A stretch of 42,530 nucleotides of DNA from Candidatus Altimarinota bacterium. GTDB lineage: Bacteria > Patescibacteriota > Gracilibacteria > BD1-5 > UBA2023. The notes under the pieces are model-generated. The model did not search any database and was not told the origin of the DNA. It worked only from the letters and a program-made list of their open reading frames with translations. This document shows, piece after piece, positions 26,086 through 36,009 of this stretch (its first letter is position 1; every line of letters begins with the position of its first letter). The stretch is taken from the NCBI GenBank assembly GCA_028277205.1, contig JANQGT010000019.1, forward strand, positions 1 to 42,530, in the 5' to 3' direction. Position numbers and translations under genes: made by a program.

Positions 26086-27531
26086 ATGGGATTTCAAAAA
26101 AAGCCCCTCTCCCCGAAGCCCCGACCGTTTTCGGGCATTGACATCCGCTACAGCCTCGCACGCCGTCAGGGTCTGCGCACGGGATTTTTCATGGGGGTGA
26201 TAGCATTGTCGTTTCTCTTTTTCTTTGCGCTGTCCACGATCACGCGCATTTCGGGATTTGATCTGTCGCTGCAGGCGATGCGCGCGCTCATGCCTCTGAC
26301 GCTGGTCACGTCCGCCGATACCGAGATAGAGACTCCGGATATCATCAATATCCTGGTGACCGGACGCGGCGGCGGATGGCATGACGCTCCCGATCTCACG
26401 GATACGATCATGCTTGCCTCGCTGAGTTTTCAGACAAAGACGGTGTCACTCCTGTCTATCCCGCGCGATCTGTACGTAGAGTATCCCACGGGCGGACGCG
26501 GTCGCATAAACGAAGTGTACATGCGTGCGATCGATGCCGGGCAGACGACCGATCAGGCGATGTACACCCTCGGCGAAAAAATCACCGAAATCACGGGAGA
26601 GCCGGTGCATCGCTACGTCGCCGCCGACTTTGCAGGATTTATAAAAGTGGTGGATATCCTGGGCGGAGTGACGGTGGATATCCCCGAGGACTTCGTAGAT
26701 ACGGCGTACCCCGATGGAAACTGGGGATATACGACCTTTCGTCTGGATGACGGCGTGCAGATCCTGGACGGCGAGACCGCCCTGAAATACGTGCGCTCTC
26801 GACACTCCACCAGTGATTTCGATCGCTCGCTGCGACAGCAGACCGTCCTGCGCGCGCTGCGGGATCGAGCGTTTGAGATGGAAAATCTGACGAGCCCCTC
26901 TACCATAAAGTCTCTCTACTATGCGGTAGAGGAGCATATAGAGACGGATATCCCGGTTGCCGATCTGCTCTTTTTTGCCAATTTCGCGCGCACGATAGAC
27001 TCGGAGCATATCCTGTCGTTCAATCTCAATGATACGTGTTTTCAGGGGTACGCGTACTGTCAGACGGGCGGATTTCTCTACGCACCAAATCGCGACTGGT
27101 TTGGCGGGATGAGCATCCTGCTGCCGGACGGTGCGACCGCGCAGGACATCGCCGAGTACTCTCGCATCCGCCGATACGCCAATCTCATCGTGCACTACCC
27201 GGACATGTTTTTAGAAAAAACGCCCCTCGTATTTATCAATACGACCAGAAACTCCGGGATCGCCGCGCGCTACGCGCTCATGCTCCGGCGATACGGATTT
27301 AGCATGTCGGAGCGGGATGCTCTTTTTTCCAATCGGGACGGAGTCGAGGAGACATTCGTCCACTACGTCCCGAATGAAAACACCGCAAACTGAACGCTCG
27401 AGGCGCTCGAGACGATCATCCTGCGACCGGCAAAATCCGGAAGCGGGGCGTATTTTGCCCAGACGGACGCAGCTACCGCACCCATAGAAATCGTCATCGG
27501 AGAGGACTATGATCTCTTTTTGGAGTACTAG
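26086..27531 (+). CDS. LytR-CpsA-Psr (LCP) family cell-envelope ligase
   Basis: LCP proteins attach undecaprenyl-linked glycopolymers to peptidoglycan or envelope proteins. The 481-residue product has a cytoplasmic basic N-terminus, one membrane helix near residues 27-50 (GFFMGVIALSFLFFFAL), then an LCP core: ILVTGRGGG, DLTDTIMLASL, VSLLSIPRDLYVEYP, RINEVYMRA, DILGGVTVDIPEDF and ALKYVRSRHSTSDFDRSLRQQ. The RSRH...DFDR arginines and aspartates bind the pyrophosphate. A C-terminal LytR_C-like region (VFINTTRNSGIAARYALML) follows. One TGA (27391) reads as Gly. It ends in TAG 15 bases before the penicillin-binding protein gene. Confidence 0.93.
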
Positions 27532-27546
27532 TATCCATCACGAAAT

Positions 27547-30500
27547 ATGCCGAAACACTCCCCGGATTTCACGACTCGCCGCATTCCCGTGACGCGCAGA
27601 AAGCGCAGCATAGAGCCCATCGCAAAGCACCGGCGAATTTTTGCGAGGGTGCTTTTGGTGATGGTATTTGTATTTATCGCCGTCACGGCGGGCTCGGGGG
27701 CGTACGTCTACTTTGCATATCTGGCGGATCTGCCGTCCATCCGCACGCTCGAGGCGCAAAATTTTCCCGAAAGCTCCATCATCTACGACCGCGAGGGAAA
27801 TGAGCTGTATAATCTCTACACCGAGGAAAAACGCCGCTACGTCCGCTACGACGACATCAGCACCCATATGATCGACGCCATCGTGAGCGCCGAGGACAAG
27901 ACGTTTTTTGAAAACCGGGGCGTGGATTTTCGGGGGCTCGCGCGATCGGGACTCGACTATCTGACCGGAAAGACCGAGCGAATTTCCGGGACGTCCACGA
28001 TCAGCCAGCAGCTTATTCGAAATGTATTTCTGACAAATGAGCGCTCCGTCGAACGAAAGCTCAAGGAAATGTACCTGTCGTTTCTCATGACCTCCACCTA
28101 TTCGAAAGAGCAGGTGCTGGAAATGTATCTCAATAAGATCAGCTTTGGCAGCAATGCCTACGGAGTCGAGCAGGCGGCACGTACGTTTTTCGCGGCGACT
28201 GCGGGAGAGCTGGATGTCCTCCAGAGCGCCATCCTCGCCTCCATCCCGAAATGACCGACATCCTACTCGCCCTACACGCAGCGCGAGCGACTCATGGGCG
28301 GTGCGTACCTCGTACGATCGACCGAGCAAAGTGCATCCCGGGACTTTCTGCTGTCAAAAGAAAATCCCGATATCTATGCTCCCTACACCGAGGCACTGTT
28401 CACATTTCTCACAAATTTGCGATTTTCCCGAGTGGACGGCGACTCCGTCCGGCTCTGCGGCATCGAGGAGACGGCGCTCGATCGAGAATTTGGCATTCGC
28501 GAGGGATGCGCTCTGCTCGACTACTCGGAGCTTTTATCGTTTCTCAATGCGATCCGCATAGACGAGAGCAATCTCCGGGGTATCGATCTGCCGGAGGAGA
28601 TCCGCGGACACAGCATCGAGTACGATACCGGCAGAAAAGACTTTGTGCTCGGACGCATGCTGGAGGACGATCGTATCACGAGTGCAGAGTACATAAACGC
28701 TCTCATTGACTCGGTGCGCTTTTCATTTGAGCCGTATCGGGAAAATATCATCCATCCGCACTTCGTTTTTTACGTACAGGAGTATCTGGAGGATCAGTAC
28801 GGTCCCGAGTTTTTAAAACAGGGCGGACTGCATATTCACACGACACTCGATCCGGATCTGCAGAGCGAGGCGGAGCGTATCATCGATGAGCGCGCCGAGA
28901 TAAACAGCGAACGCTACGACGCGCGCGATGCGGGACTCGTATCGATCGATAATGAGACGGGGCAGATCGTGGCGATGGTCGGCGGCGCCAACTATTTCGC
29001 TGAGCGGGAGGGTGCGAATGTCAATATCATCACGTCGACGCGGCAGCCCGGATCCAGCTTCAAACCGATCGTATACGCCCTCGCTTTCGCAAAAGAAGCT
29101 GTCGGTGACAAGACGCCCGTCTATGATATTCCCACGAAATTCGGCGACTGGGAGCCGGAAAATTTCGATGGAAAATTTCTCGGGAAAATATCGGTCGCAC
29201 AGGCGCTCGGCGCCTCCCGAAACATTCCGGCAGCAAAGATGTTTTCGGTCGCAGGCGACGAGTCCGATATCGTCACATTTTCCAAAACGCTCGGGATTTC
29301 CTCTCTGGACGAAGGCACGACATATGGCAATCCGCTCGCCATCGGGACGGGCGAGCTGGAGCCGCTGGAGCTCGCGCGCGCCTACTCGGTCTTTGCAAAT
29401 CTAGGACTCAAACGCGAGACCACCCCCATCCTCAGGATCGAGGATCAGCGCGGCAATACGCTCGAGCGATTTATTCCCGATCGGGGATCACAGGTGTTTT
29501 CAGCGCCGGCGGCGTATATCCTCACCGAGATTTTGGCGGATCCCGCGTATCGTCCGGGCGACTTTTGGAAACAGTCGCTCAGCATCCCGGATCATATCGT
29601 CGCGGCAAAGACCGGTACGTCAAACATGCAAACACAGCAGGACGGACGCGAAACCATCCTCCCGCGAGATCTCTGGACGGTAGGGTATTCGCGGTACTAT
29701 ACGACCGTCGTCTGGACGGGAAATGTGGACGGCGAGCCTGCAAATATCCAGGCGACGGGACTCTCGTGCGCCGCTCCCATCTGGAAGACATACATGGAAT
29801 TTGCTCATGAGAGCCTGGATCAGCGCGAATTCGAGCGACCGGAGGAGCTGCGAACGGCGACGATATCAGCCATCACCGGAAAGCTCGCGACGAGTGCGAC
29901 ACCCGTCAATCAGCGGGTCTCGAGCATGTTTGCGGTGGAGCCGGAGGAGTTTGAAAATGTCGGCGAAGAGGTGAGTGTCGACATCCTCTGCGACGGACGC
30001 GTGACGAGTGCGACGCCGAGCGACGCCATCCATCGATGATACCTCATGGATATGGATCCCGTCATCGAGCACCACGAGGACTCATGGCTCTCGGATGCGC
30101 ACGCATACATCCGGGAAAACACTGCTTTGAATCCGGGCACTGCTCCCTCGAGTCCGCTCATATTTCGCTATGATCCCGATCGTAGCTGTCCGCGCCCCAT
30201 CTCACGACTGTCGCAGATCGAGGTCAGTACAAATTTCGAGGATGGCTCGACCCGACCCATCGGCGCAAATTTCGTGCAGATCGCCTACCGCGCAGACAAT
30301 CCGATCATCAGACTCGAGCTGTATCGAAACAACTCCCTGGTACATACCATCCCGATCCCCGAACAGCGCGAGGGCGTCTATGTAGACGAGGACATGCAGT
30401 TTGGTGCGGAGTTTCGGGGTGAGCACGAGATCCGCGTACGCGCCATCGACCGCTACTACTACGCGGGCGAGACGAGCGTAGAGGTGCGATTTGATCGGGA

Positions 30501-30801
30501 TACGACCGCCCCGGTCATCACGACGAAAAATCCAGCTTCAGGTGATCGCGGTATCAGCGTATACGACGACCAGTTTTTCAATCTGCGATTTCAGGTGACA
30601 GACCCCTCTCCCGTCATCGCGGTCAATCTCTATCTGGACGGCGAACTCTTTCGCATCCTCGGAGCGGGGCGTGATTTTTCACTGCCGATAAACGAAGCTC
30701 GTGATTTCGACATCGGGACGTATCGACTGGGCATCGAGGCGGTGGATGCCGCGAGAAACCGAGGATATGAGGAGATAGAGCTGCGAGTGTTGCCACAGTA
30801 G
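27547..30801 (+). CDS. Class A penicillin-binding protein (bifunctional PBP1A-type)
   Basis: This enzyme polymerises glycan strands and cross-links peptides. After a basic N-terminus and one membrane helix (about residues 32-55) comes the glycosyltransferase domain, with AEDKTFFENRGVDFRGLARS and GTSTISQQLIRNVFL containing the catalytic Glu. The transpeptidase domain has SSFKP (catalytic Ser), SRN and KTGTS. At 1084 residues it is long because, after a TGA-Gly at 30037, about 250 residues continue with an Ig-like tail (DRDTTAPVITTKNPAS...). Another TGA-Gly is at 28251. A standard-code reading would give three pieces. It follows the LCP gene by 15 bases; shared envelope assembly is likely. Confidence 0.95.
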
Positions 30802-31034
30802 TGTTTTCGAGAGAGGATGGCTCTCGAGCGAGAGTACAGCACACCATGGTGCAGTCATCGAGCTATGAGGCTTGTTTGCGTATATCCTGTACTCATAATA
30901 TATGCTGAGTGGATTTGTATCGCAAGCGCAATCGCTTTGGATCGAGAGGATAATCCGCAGCAAAGAGACTGTTTTCGAAACACCGCAAGGATGATTGATT
31001 TTTCTCTAAAAAATCCTACACTCGACAAAAAACC

Positions 31035-31628
31035 ATGCCCCAAACTCTCAAACGCCTCATCGATCTCATCGCCTTTTTGCCGGGCATCGGCGAGAAAACC
31101 GCGACGAAACTGGCACTCTTTCTCCTGCGGGCGAATGGCGCGTATGTAAAAAATTTCGCCGAATGCCTCTCGCACCTGCACTCGGATCTGCACGAGTGCG
31201 CGCGCTGCCACGCCGTGACGGACCGTACGGACGAGCTTTGTGCGATCTGTCGCGATCCGCGACGACAGACGAGCGTGCTCTGCGTCGTAGAGGAGTATAT
31301 CGATCTTCTCGCCATCGAGCGGCTCTCACTGCACTCGGGCGGCTACCACGTCCTGGGGGGTGTCATCTCCCCCGTAAACGGCATACTGGCGGACGATCTG
31401 CATATCAAAAGTCTATTTACGAGAATAGAAAACGAGCCGATAGACGAGATCATCCTGGCGACAAATGCCAATCTGGAGGGCGAAGCAACGGCGCTGTATA
31501 TCACGGAGCGACTGCCGAGAGCGCACGAGGTGAAAATCACCCGCCTCTCGCGCGGACTGCCGAATGCCGGATATATAGAGTACGCGGACGACGTCACCCT
31601 CGTAAATGCCTTTCGTGAGCGGCGGTAG
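31035..31628 (+). CDS. recR: Recombination mediator RecR
   Basis: RecR works with RecO, and in many bacteria RecF, to load RecA on gapped DNA. The 197-residue protein has normal length: an N-terminal helix-hairpin-helix (LPGIGEKTATKLALFLL), a four-cysteine zinc motif (CARCHAVTDRTDELCAICRD), and a Toprim domain with VVEEYIDLLAIE and the glycine-rich YHVLGGVISP. Downstream are EIILATNANLEGEATALYI and the Walker-like SRGLPNAGYIEY. No in-frame TGA; ends in TAG. It precedes rsmI by 38 bases on the same strand. Confidence 0.97.
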   Translation: MPQTLKRLIDLIAFLPGIGEKTATKLALFLLRANGAYVKNFAECLSHLHSDLHECARCHAVTDRTDELCAICRDPRRQTSVLCVVEEYIDLLAIERLSLHSGGYHVLGGVISPVNGILADDLHIKSLFTRIENEPIDEIILATNANLEGEATALYITERLPRAHEVKITRLSRGLPNAGYIEYADDVTLVNAFRERR

Positions 31629-31666
31629 TCGCTTTTCTCTGAATGTATCAATAGACTGTGCCGCCC

Positions 31667-32332
31667 ATGCTCTCCGTCGTCTCGACCCCTATCGGAAATC
31701 TAGAGGATATCACCTATCGCGCGATTCGTACGCTGCGCGAAGCGGATCTCATCGCCTGCGAGGATACGCGCACCACCGCAAAGCTCCTGCGCGCCTACGA
31801 TATCACCACTCCGACGACGAGCTATCACAGCCACACGAGTACGCGAAAAATCGACACCCTGATCACCGAACTGTCCGCAGGAAAGCATATCGCCCTCGTC
31901 TCGGATGCGGGCACGCCAGGTGTGAGCGATCCCGGATTTTCGCTCATACGCAGCGCCATCGAGGCGGGCATCCCGGTCTCGCCGATACCCGGAGCGTCGG
32001 CACTGCTTTCGGGGCTGGTCGGTGCGGGATTTGACACGCATCAGTTTTGCTATCTCGGATTTCTCCCCGTGAAAAAGGGACGCAAGACTACACTCGAATA
32101 TATCGCCACACTCCCCTACACGCTCGTCATATACGAGTCTGTGCATAGGATCATAAAGACTCTTTCGGAGTTTGAGACATATTTTTGAGGCGATCGGAGA
32201 ATCGCCATCGGACGAGAGCTGACAAAGCACTACGAAGAATTTATCCGCGGGACGATCGCAGAAGTCCGGAAACATTTTGAGGCCGCCACGACAAAGGGCG
32301 AATTTGTCATCGTGGTGGAGGCGTATCGCTAG
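31667..32332 (+). CDS. rsmI: 16S rRNA 2'-O-ribose C1402 methyltransferase RsmI
   Basis: RsmI methylates the ribose of C1402 in 16S rRNA. The 221-residue SAM enzyme shows STPIGNLEDITYRAI, ACEDTRTT, the SYHSH loop, VSDAGTPGVSDPG and IPGASALLSGLVGAG, all hallmarks of the RsmI/YraL family. GFLPVKKGRKTT and RELTKHYEEFIRGT follow. TGA at 32186 reads as Gly in YFGGDRR, matching the conserved FG of RsmI. The ATG at 31667 was chosen; an in-frame GTG nine bases earlier is also possible. Ends in TAG. In the standard code it would lose its last 48 residues. Confidence 0.95.
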
Positions 32333-32792
32333 ACAGCGGCGACGATTGTCTCGTTGACAATCAGTCCAATCAATAGTCTCGTGACAAGACCGCAGGATAT
32401 ATTTTTCATCCGAAAATATCGCATAAAGAATCAAGGCTCGATATCTCACGACCGGTTTCCTAGCAGTAATCCGGCAGAGAATGTTCTTGTTTTCTGAGAT
32501 TTCGTTATCATACAGTATTGCTACATTGATCGGAAAAACGGATTTTTTCGAATAAACCGGTACCATGAATTTTTGTGACTAAAAATCGCTTTTTTCGCCA
32601 TTTGTATCAGCAGCCCCTGAAACTATACAGGGTAGTTTACCGTCTCTGGTCAGACATGTAAAACCGGAGATTTTCACACTGTCCCTCTGTGAGCAAATCC
32701 TGTGACAAACCCTCAAAAATAGTGAGATGATAATCATCCGAGAATGTCATTTGAAAATCTACACAGGACGCTAATCCCGCCCTTTCAAAGCG
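32333..32792. other. Intergenic stretch between convergent rsmI and yraN
   Basis: About 460 bp, visibly more AT-rich than the flanking genes. A perfect seven-pair hairpin GATTGTC-TCGTT-GACAATC starts at 32345 but lacks a T run. No tRNA, long frame or known RNA is recognised. Confidence 0.5.
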
Positions 32793-33146
32793 TTATCCCT
32801 CCCATATCACCATCCTCTCCCACACTCAGTCGCCCGCATCCCACAGGAGCGCCTCCATCCGGTACGACTCGACGCCGTGCTCTGCGACGTAGGCATCCAC
32901 CGCCCGCCGCATCCGCTCGATTTTTCGGTCGGTGATGGACTCCGCCGCCGTGCCAAATCGATTGCTCGACCGGTATTTCACCTCGACGAAAACGACCGTG
33001 CCGTCCGGATCCCGGGCGATGATGTCCACCTCTCCGCCTACGACCGAGAAATTTCGTGCGCGGATCTCATACCCGACCGAGCGCAGATAGCGAGCCGCCG
33101 AATCCTCCGCCTGGTCGCCGCGCGCTCGTCGAGACGGCATTTGCAT
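32793..33146 (-). CDS. yraN: UPF0102 family protein YraN (nuclease-like fold)
   Basis: A 117-residue protein with GDQAEDSAARYL, ARNFSVVGGEVDIIARD and VVFVEVKYRSSNRFG. These match the UPF0102/YraN family, which keeps an endonuclease-like E-VDII-D...EVK active-site pattern; its biological role is unknown. A TGA near the C-terminus (32828-32826) reads as Gly and extends the protein by about 11 residues to TAA. The ATG at 33146 was chosen; another lies two codons in. It lies 15 bases after the TraC-like gene and is probably in the same transcript. Confidence 0.88.
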
Positions 33147-33161
33147 CAGAAAGACTGAAGA

Positions 33162-33887
33162 CTAGGAAACGATATTGATATCCGACAGATCAGAGCGGAT
33201 CTTTAGCTCGGAGCCGAGTTTCGGATTGTAGTAGGCGATGAAGAGACGAACAAGCTCGTCCTTTTCGACGACGTGTGCTTTGAGTCCGATGGATTCGAGG
33301 CTGGATCGTATCGTCTGGACGCGCTCGAGATTCGCCTTTTTCAGGCGATCGGCGCTCCGGCGTTTTTCCCGGATGGAGGAGACACTCTCCTCCTGCGACA
33401 GCGCCGACCAAAAATTTTGAAATATCCCGAAGACCGATAGGTCCCGTACGCTCTTTCCCTCATCACCGTCGTACGGCACGACGATATAAAAATCCTTTCG
33501 CATGATCTGTGCGAGATCGATGAGATTCGACAAAAATGAAATATACTGATACGTCTGCTCCTGCAGTAGTGAATTTGTCTGCTTGACAGCGAGATTTTTG
33601 AGCTTTAGGATATAGGATTCGATATCGACCTTTAGCGAGCGGACGACGATCTGGATGGGAAATCGCAAGGAATTAAGAAATCGCTGGTACGCGTGGATGA
33701 TGGCATCTTGCTCTTCTTCGCTTTTGAGATTGAAATTCAGTGCCTGCACCCGCACCACCATCCGAGACGAGCCGTCCTTCATGAGGACGAGATTGTCCCG
33801 GATCTCACTAAACGGAAGGTAACGCTGTGTGGTGGCGTCTTTTGCGATCGCTTTCTCGGATCGGACGGAGCCTTTCGGGTCTTTCAT
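33162..33887 (-). CDS. TraC-like protein associated with PrgI
   Basis: A 241-residue soluble protein resembling the N-terminal, non-ATPase part of TraC/VirB4-type conjugation proteins. The start reads RYLPFSEIRDNLVLMKDGSSRMVVRV, with ALNFNLKSEEEQDAIIHAYQRFLNSL following, as in the TraC-like domain proteins often placed next to PrgI in CPR genomes. No Walker motif is present, so it is not an ATPase. The stop is TAG. PrgI is just upstream with 15 bases between. The call rests on family resemblance and the gene pair rather than on a catalytic motif. Confidence 0.6.
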   Translation of the reverse strand: MKDPKGSVRSEKAIAKDATTQRYLPFSEIRDNLVLMKDGSSRMVVRVQALNFNLKSEEEQDAIIHAYQRFLNSLRFPIQIVVRSLKVDIESYILKLKNLAVKQTNSLLQEQTYQYISFLSNLIDLAQIMRKDFYIVVPYDGDEGKSVRDLSVFGIFQNFWSALSQEESVSSIREKRRSADRLKKANLERVQTIRSSLESIGLKAHVVEKDELVRLFIAYYNPKLGSELKIRSDLSDINIVS

Positions 33888-33902
33888 GCGACTGTACGAT
33901 CA

Positions 33903-34316
33903 TTATAGTTTATCAAGCTGATCCTCGATCGTCTCGTAGATCTCGTAGCTTGCTTTGTTTGCGCTCGTCTGCTCCGGCTGTCCGTGAGCGACGATGTAGC
34001 CCACCTCGAGCGCCGAGTAGCTATCCACCCCCTGCGACCAGACGCGCTGCTCATTGTTTAGGTACATTCGCAGGGCATTGAGGATAAACGGCAGAAACGT
34101 CATCTCGCTCGCCCGAAAGAGCGCGATCATGACGCCCGCACCGAGCACGAGTCCCGCGGGGACGAGCGCTATCTCGCCGCCGACATTTCGCTCCAGCGAC
34201 TCAAATATCGAGTAGGCGATACCACCAGCGATGAGGATGATGACGAGCTGTCGCAGGGACAGCCCGAGGAAAATCGTGTCCTCGTTTTCGATCTGGACGG
34301 GGATTTTGTACTGCAT
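33903..34316 (-). CDS. PrgI family membrane protein
   Basis: A 137-residue protein with MQYKIPVQIENEDTIFLGLS, the typical PrgI N-terminus, and two membrane segments, LRQLVIILIAGGIAYSIF and VPAGLVLGAGVMIALFRA, followed by a soluble tail. PrgI proteins belong to type IV secretion/conjugation gene clusters of Gram-positives and are frequent in CPR genomes. The ATG at 34316 is chosen because the conserved domain begins there; longer frames up to 34430 look like readthrough. No other secretion gene (VirB4 ATPase, VirD4, VirB6) is in the window. Ends in TAA. Confidence 0.78.
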   Translation of the reverse strand: MQYKIPVQIENEDTIFLGLSLRQLVIILIAGGIAYSIFESLERNVGGEIALVPAGLVLGAGVMIALFRASEMTFLPFILNALRMYLNNEQRVWSQGVDSYSALEVGYIVAHGQPEQTSANKASYEIYETIEDQLDKL

Positions 34317-34463
34317 GGGCGCGAGGGCTTTTGCGGAGAGTATATGCGATGTTGGGTAATTTTGCAAACCGGGGAAAATAATCGACGCATTCATAACATT
34401 TTTCCGAACGTCTCTTTTTAGTATATACACTATTGACGATATGGAATATATATATCATCACTC

Positions 34464-34751
34464 ATGTATTTTCTCACTATGAATGCCATGAATACGCCTG
34501 ATGAAAAATTTCCCGATACGTCCGAATTTGATACGAGAATCAATGCCCTACTTCAAGCGGTGCACGACGAGTTCTTTGCGAGTTTGGTCAATTTTATAGA
34601 GAAAAACTGTAAATTGATGAAAGAGCAGGGACATGATCCGGAGGAAATCCGCGAGACACGAGAGAAAGCTCTAGGGCGTTTACGTGAGGGCTCAGAGCGA
34701 GTTCATCGTATTCTTTGCGATGATGCTACCCCGGATGATATTTTTCGATAG
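34464..34751 (+). CDS. Small acidic soluble protein of unknown function
   Basis: A 95-residue protein, rich in Glu, Asp and Arg and mostly helical (LLQAVHDEFFASLVNFIEKN, EIRETREKALGRLREGSERV). No known domain. It is divergent from prgI and precedes secF by 138 bases, with a promoter between them, so it is a separate transcript. In-frame ATGs at 34479 and 34488 are alternative starts. Ends in TAG with no TGA. Confidence 0.6.
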   Translation: MYFLTMNAMNTPDEKFPDTSEFDTRINALLQAVHDEFFASLVNFIEKNCKLMKEQGHDPEEIRETREKALGRLREGSERVHRILCDDATPDDIFR

Positions 34752-34793
34752 TTTGCCAACACTATCCTCCCCCGTCTCCGCAAAGACTTTTTT

Positions 34794-34821
34794 TTGACTT
34801 TCAGCGCCTTCGCCGTATAAA
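34794..34821 (+). promoter_or_regulatory. Promoter of secF
   Basis: TTGACT (34794-34799), 16 nt, TATAAA (34816-34821), then a leader of about 60 nt to the ATG at 34890. Confidence 0.65.
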
Positions 34822-34889
34822 TGGTGCGTATTTTGAGGGTCGTATTTGCTTTGGCTCGCATTCGACTTTTGGATCACCTTTTTTCCATC

Positions 34890-35864
34890 ATGGCATTCGA
34901 CTTCATTCGCACTCGCATCGTCGCCTACGCGGCAGCACTCGTGCTCGTACTCTTTTCGTTTTCGGCGCCGTTTTTACTGGATTTCAATCTCGGGATCGAC
35001 ATGACGGGCGGCATCCTCATAGAGTATACGCACGAGATCCCCGTCGATATCGAGCGAGTGCGGACGATAGCAGAGGAGACTGTCGAGTCGCTCGATGCCG
35101 ACACCCGCGCACTCATCAATGCCACCAGTGCCTATGCGATCGCATGAGAGCGAAAATTTGCGATGGAGATAGGATTTACCGAGGGCAGCGAACGCACCGA
35201 GAGCGAGATCGAGTCCGCGAAAATCGCGACACGCGACACGCTGGATGCAGCGCTCGATGATGCTTTTTCCGATGCCGACATCACCCGCAGCCGGTATGTG
35301 AATATCGGCGAATCGTTTGGTGCATACATCCGCGAGACGGCGTACCTGACCCTCGCTATCGCGATCGTCGGTATCACGCTGTATATCGTGTATGCCTTTT
35401 GGGGCACGATGAAGGGGGCGTCCAGTTTCACATTTGCACTCGTCACGATCGCCACTCTCGCGCACGACGTCATTATCACTTTCGGGCTGTATTTGCTTGC
35501 GTCGAGTATCTGGCAGCAGTTTAGCGTCGACACGTTTTTCGTCACGGCGATGCTGACCGTACTGGGATACTCTATCAATGACACCATCGTCATCCTGGAT
35601 CGCATCCGCGCCAATGTAAAGCTCCCGGAAAACAAAAACAAGCGATTTTCAGATATCGTGAATGCCGCCGTCAACGATACGCTGACCCGATCACTGTACA
35701 CCTCCGTCACGGTACTCTTTGTACTCGTCGCGCTGTTTTTTCTGGGACCGGATGCGCTGTCGGGATTTTCTCTGGCGCTCATCATCGGGACGATCGTCGG
35801 GACGTATTCGTCCGTATTTATCGCGGCGCCGATGCTCTTTGATTTTCGGGGGGAGGAGAAATAG
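34890..35864 (+). CDS. secF: Protein translocase subunit SecF
   Basis: SecF, with SecD, uses the proton gradient to complete protein export through SecYEG. The 324-residue protein has six membrane segments as expected: a first helix, a periplasmic domain starting with FNLGIDMTGGILIEY, then five helices including SFTFALVTIATLAHDVIITFG and the conserved LGYSINDTIVILDRIRAN. TGA at 35145 reads as Gly. It ends in TAG. secD is not adjacent; a SecF without a linked SecD in this window is notable but not proof of loss. A longer start at 34821 overlaps the promoter and was rejected. Confidence 0.95.
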
Positions 35865-35876
35865 ACAATGTCATTA

Positions 35877-36009
35877 TAAACTACCCCGGTCAGTGGATAG
35901 GGGGCTTTTATCGTCCTGCGGGCGAGTTTCAAGCTACGTTCGTCCTCACTATCGTTCGGATGCTCTCCATCCACCGGTCAGTAAACCGGTGGCTTTCCGG
36001 GGGAATTTA
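35877..36009 (+). repeat. Structured dispersed repeat, copy 2
   Basis: About 133 bp matching 2431-2565 in the same orientation. It has the same terminal hairpin CCACCGGT/ACCGGTGG (35971-35978 with 35985-35992), whose loop changes from TAGTA to CAGTAA, and the internal TCGTCC/GGGCGA stem with a G-U pair. Imperfect inverted ends occur: TAAACTACCCCGG at the left and CCGGGGGAATTTA at the right. It lies between secF and ftsK, which converge, and its right end runs into the ftsK stop codon. Confidence 0.8.

Noticed and set aside
31700-32566. A 288-codon minus-strand frame
   Set aside because: Antisense to rsmI, which has full family motifs; no domain in the antisense product.
35132-35974. A minus-strand frame whose N-terminus resembles that of a frame at 2092-2529
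   Set aside because: The shared 30-residue start comes only from the dispersed repeat; the rest is antisense to secF and manC respectively.
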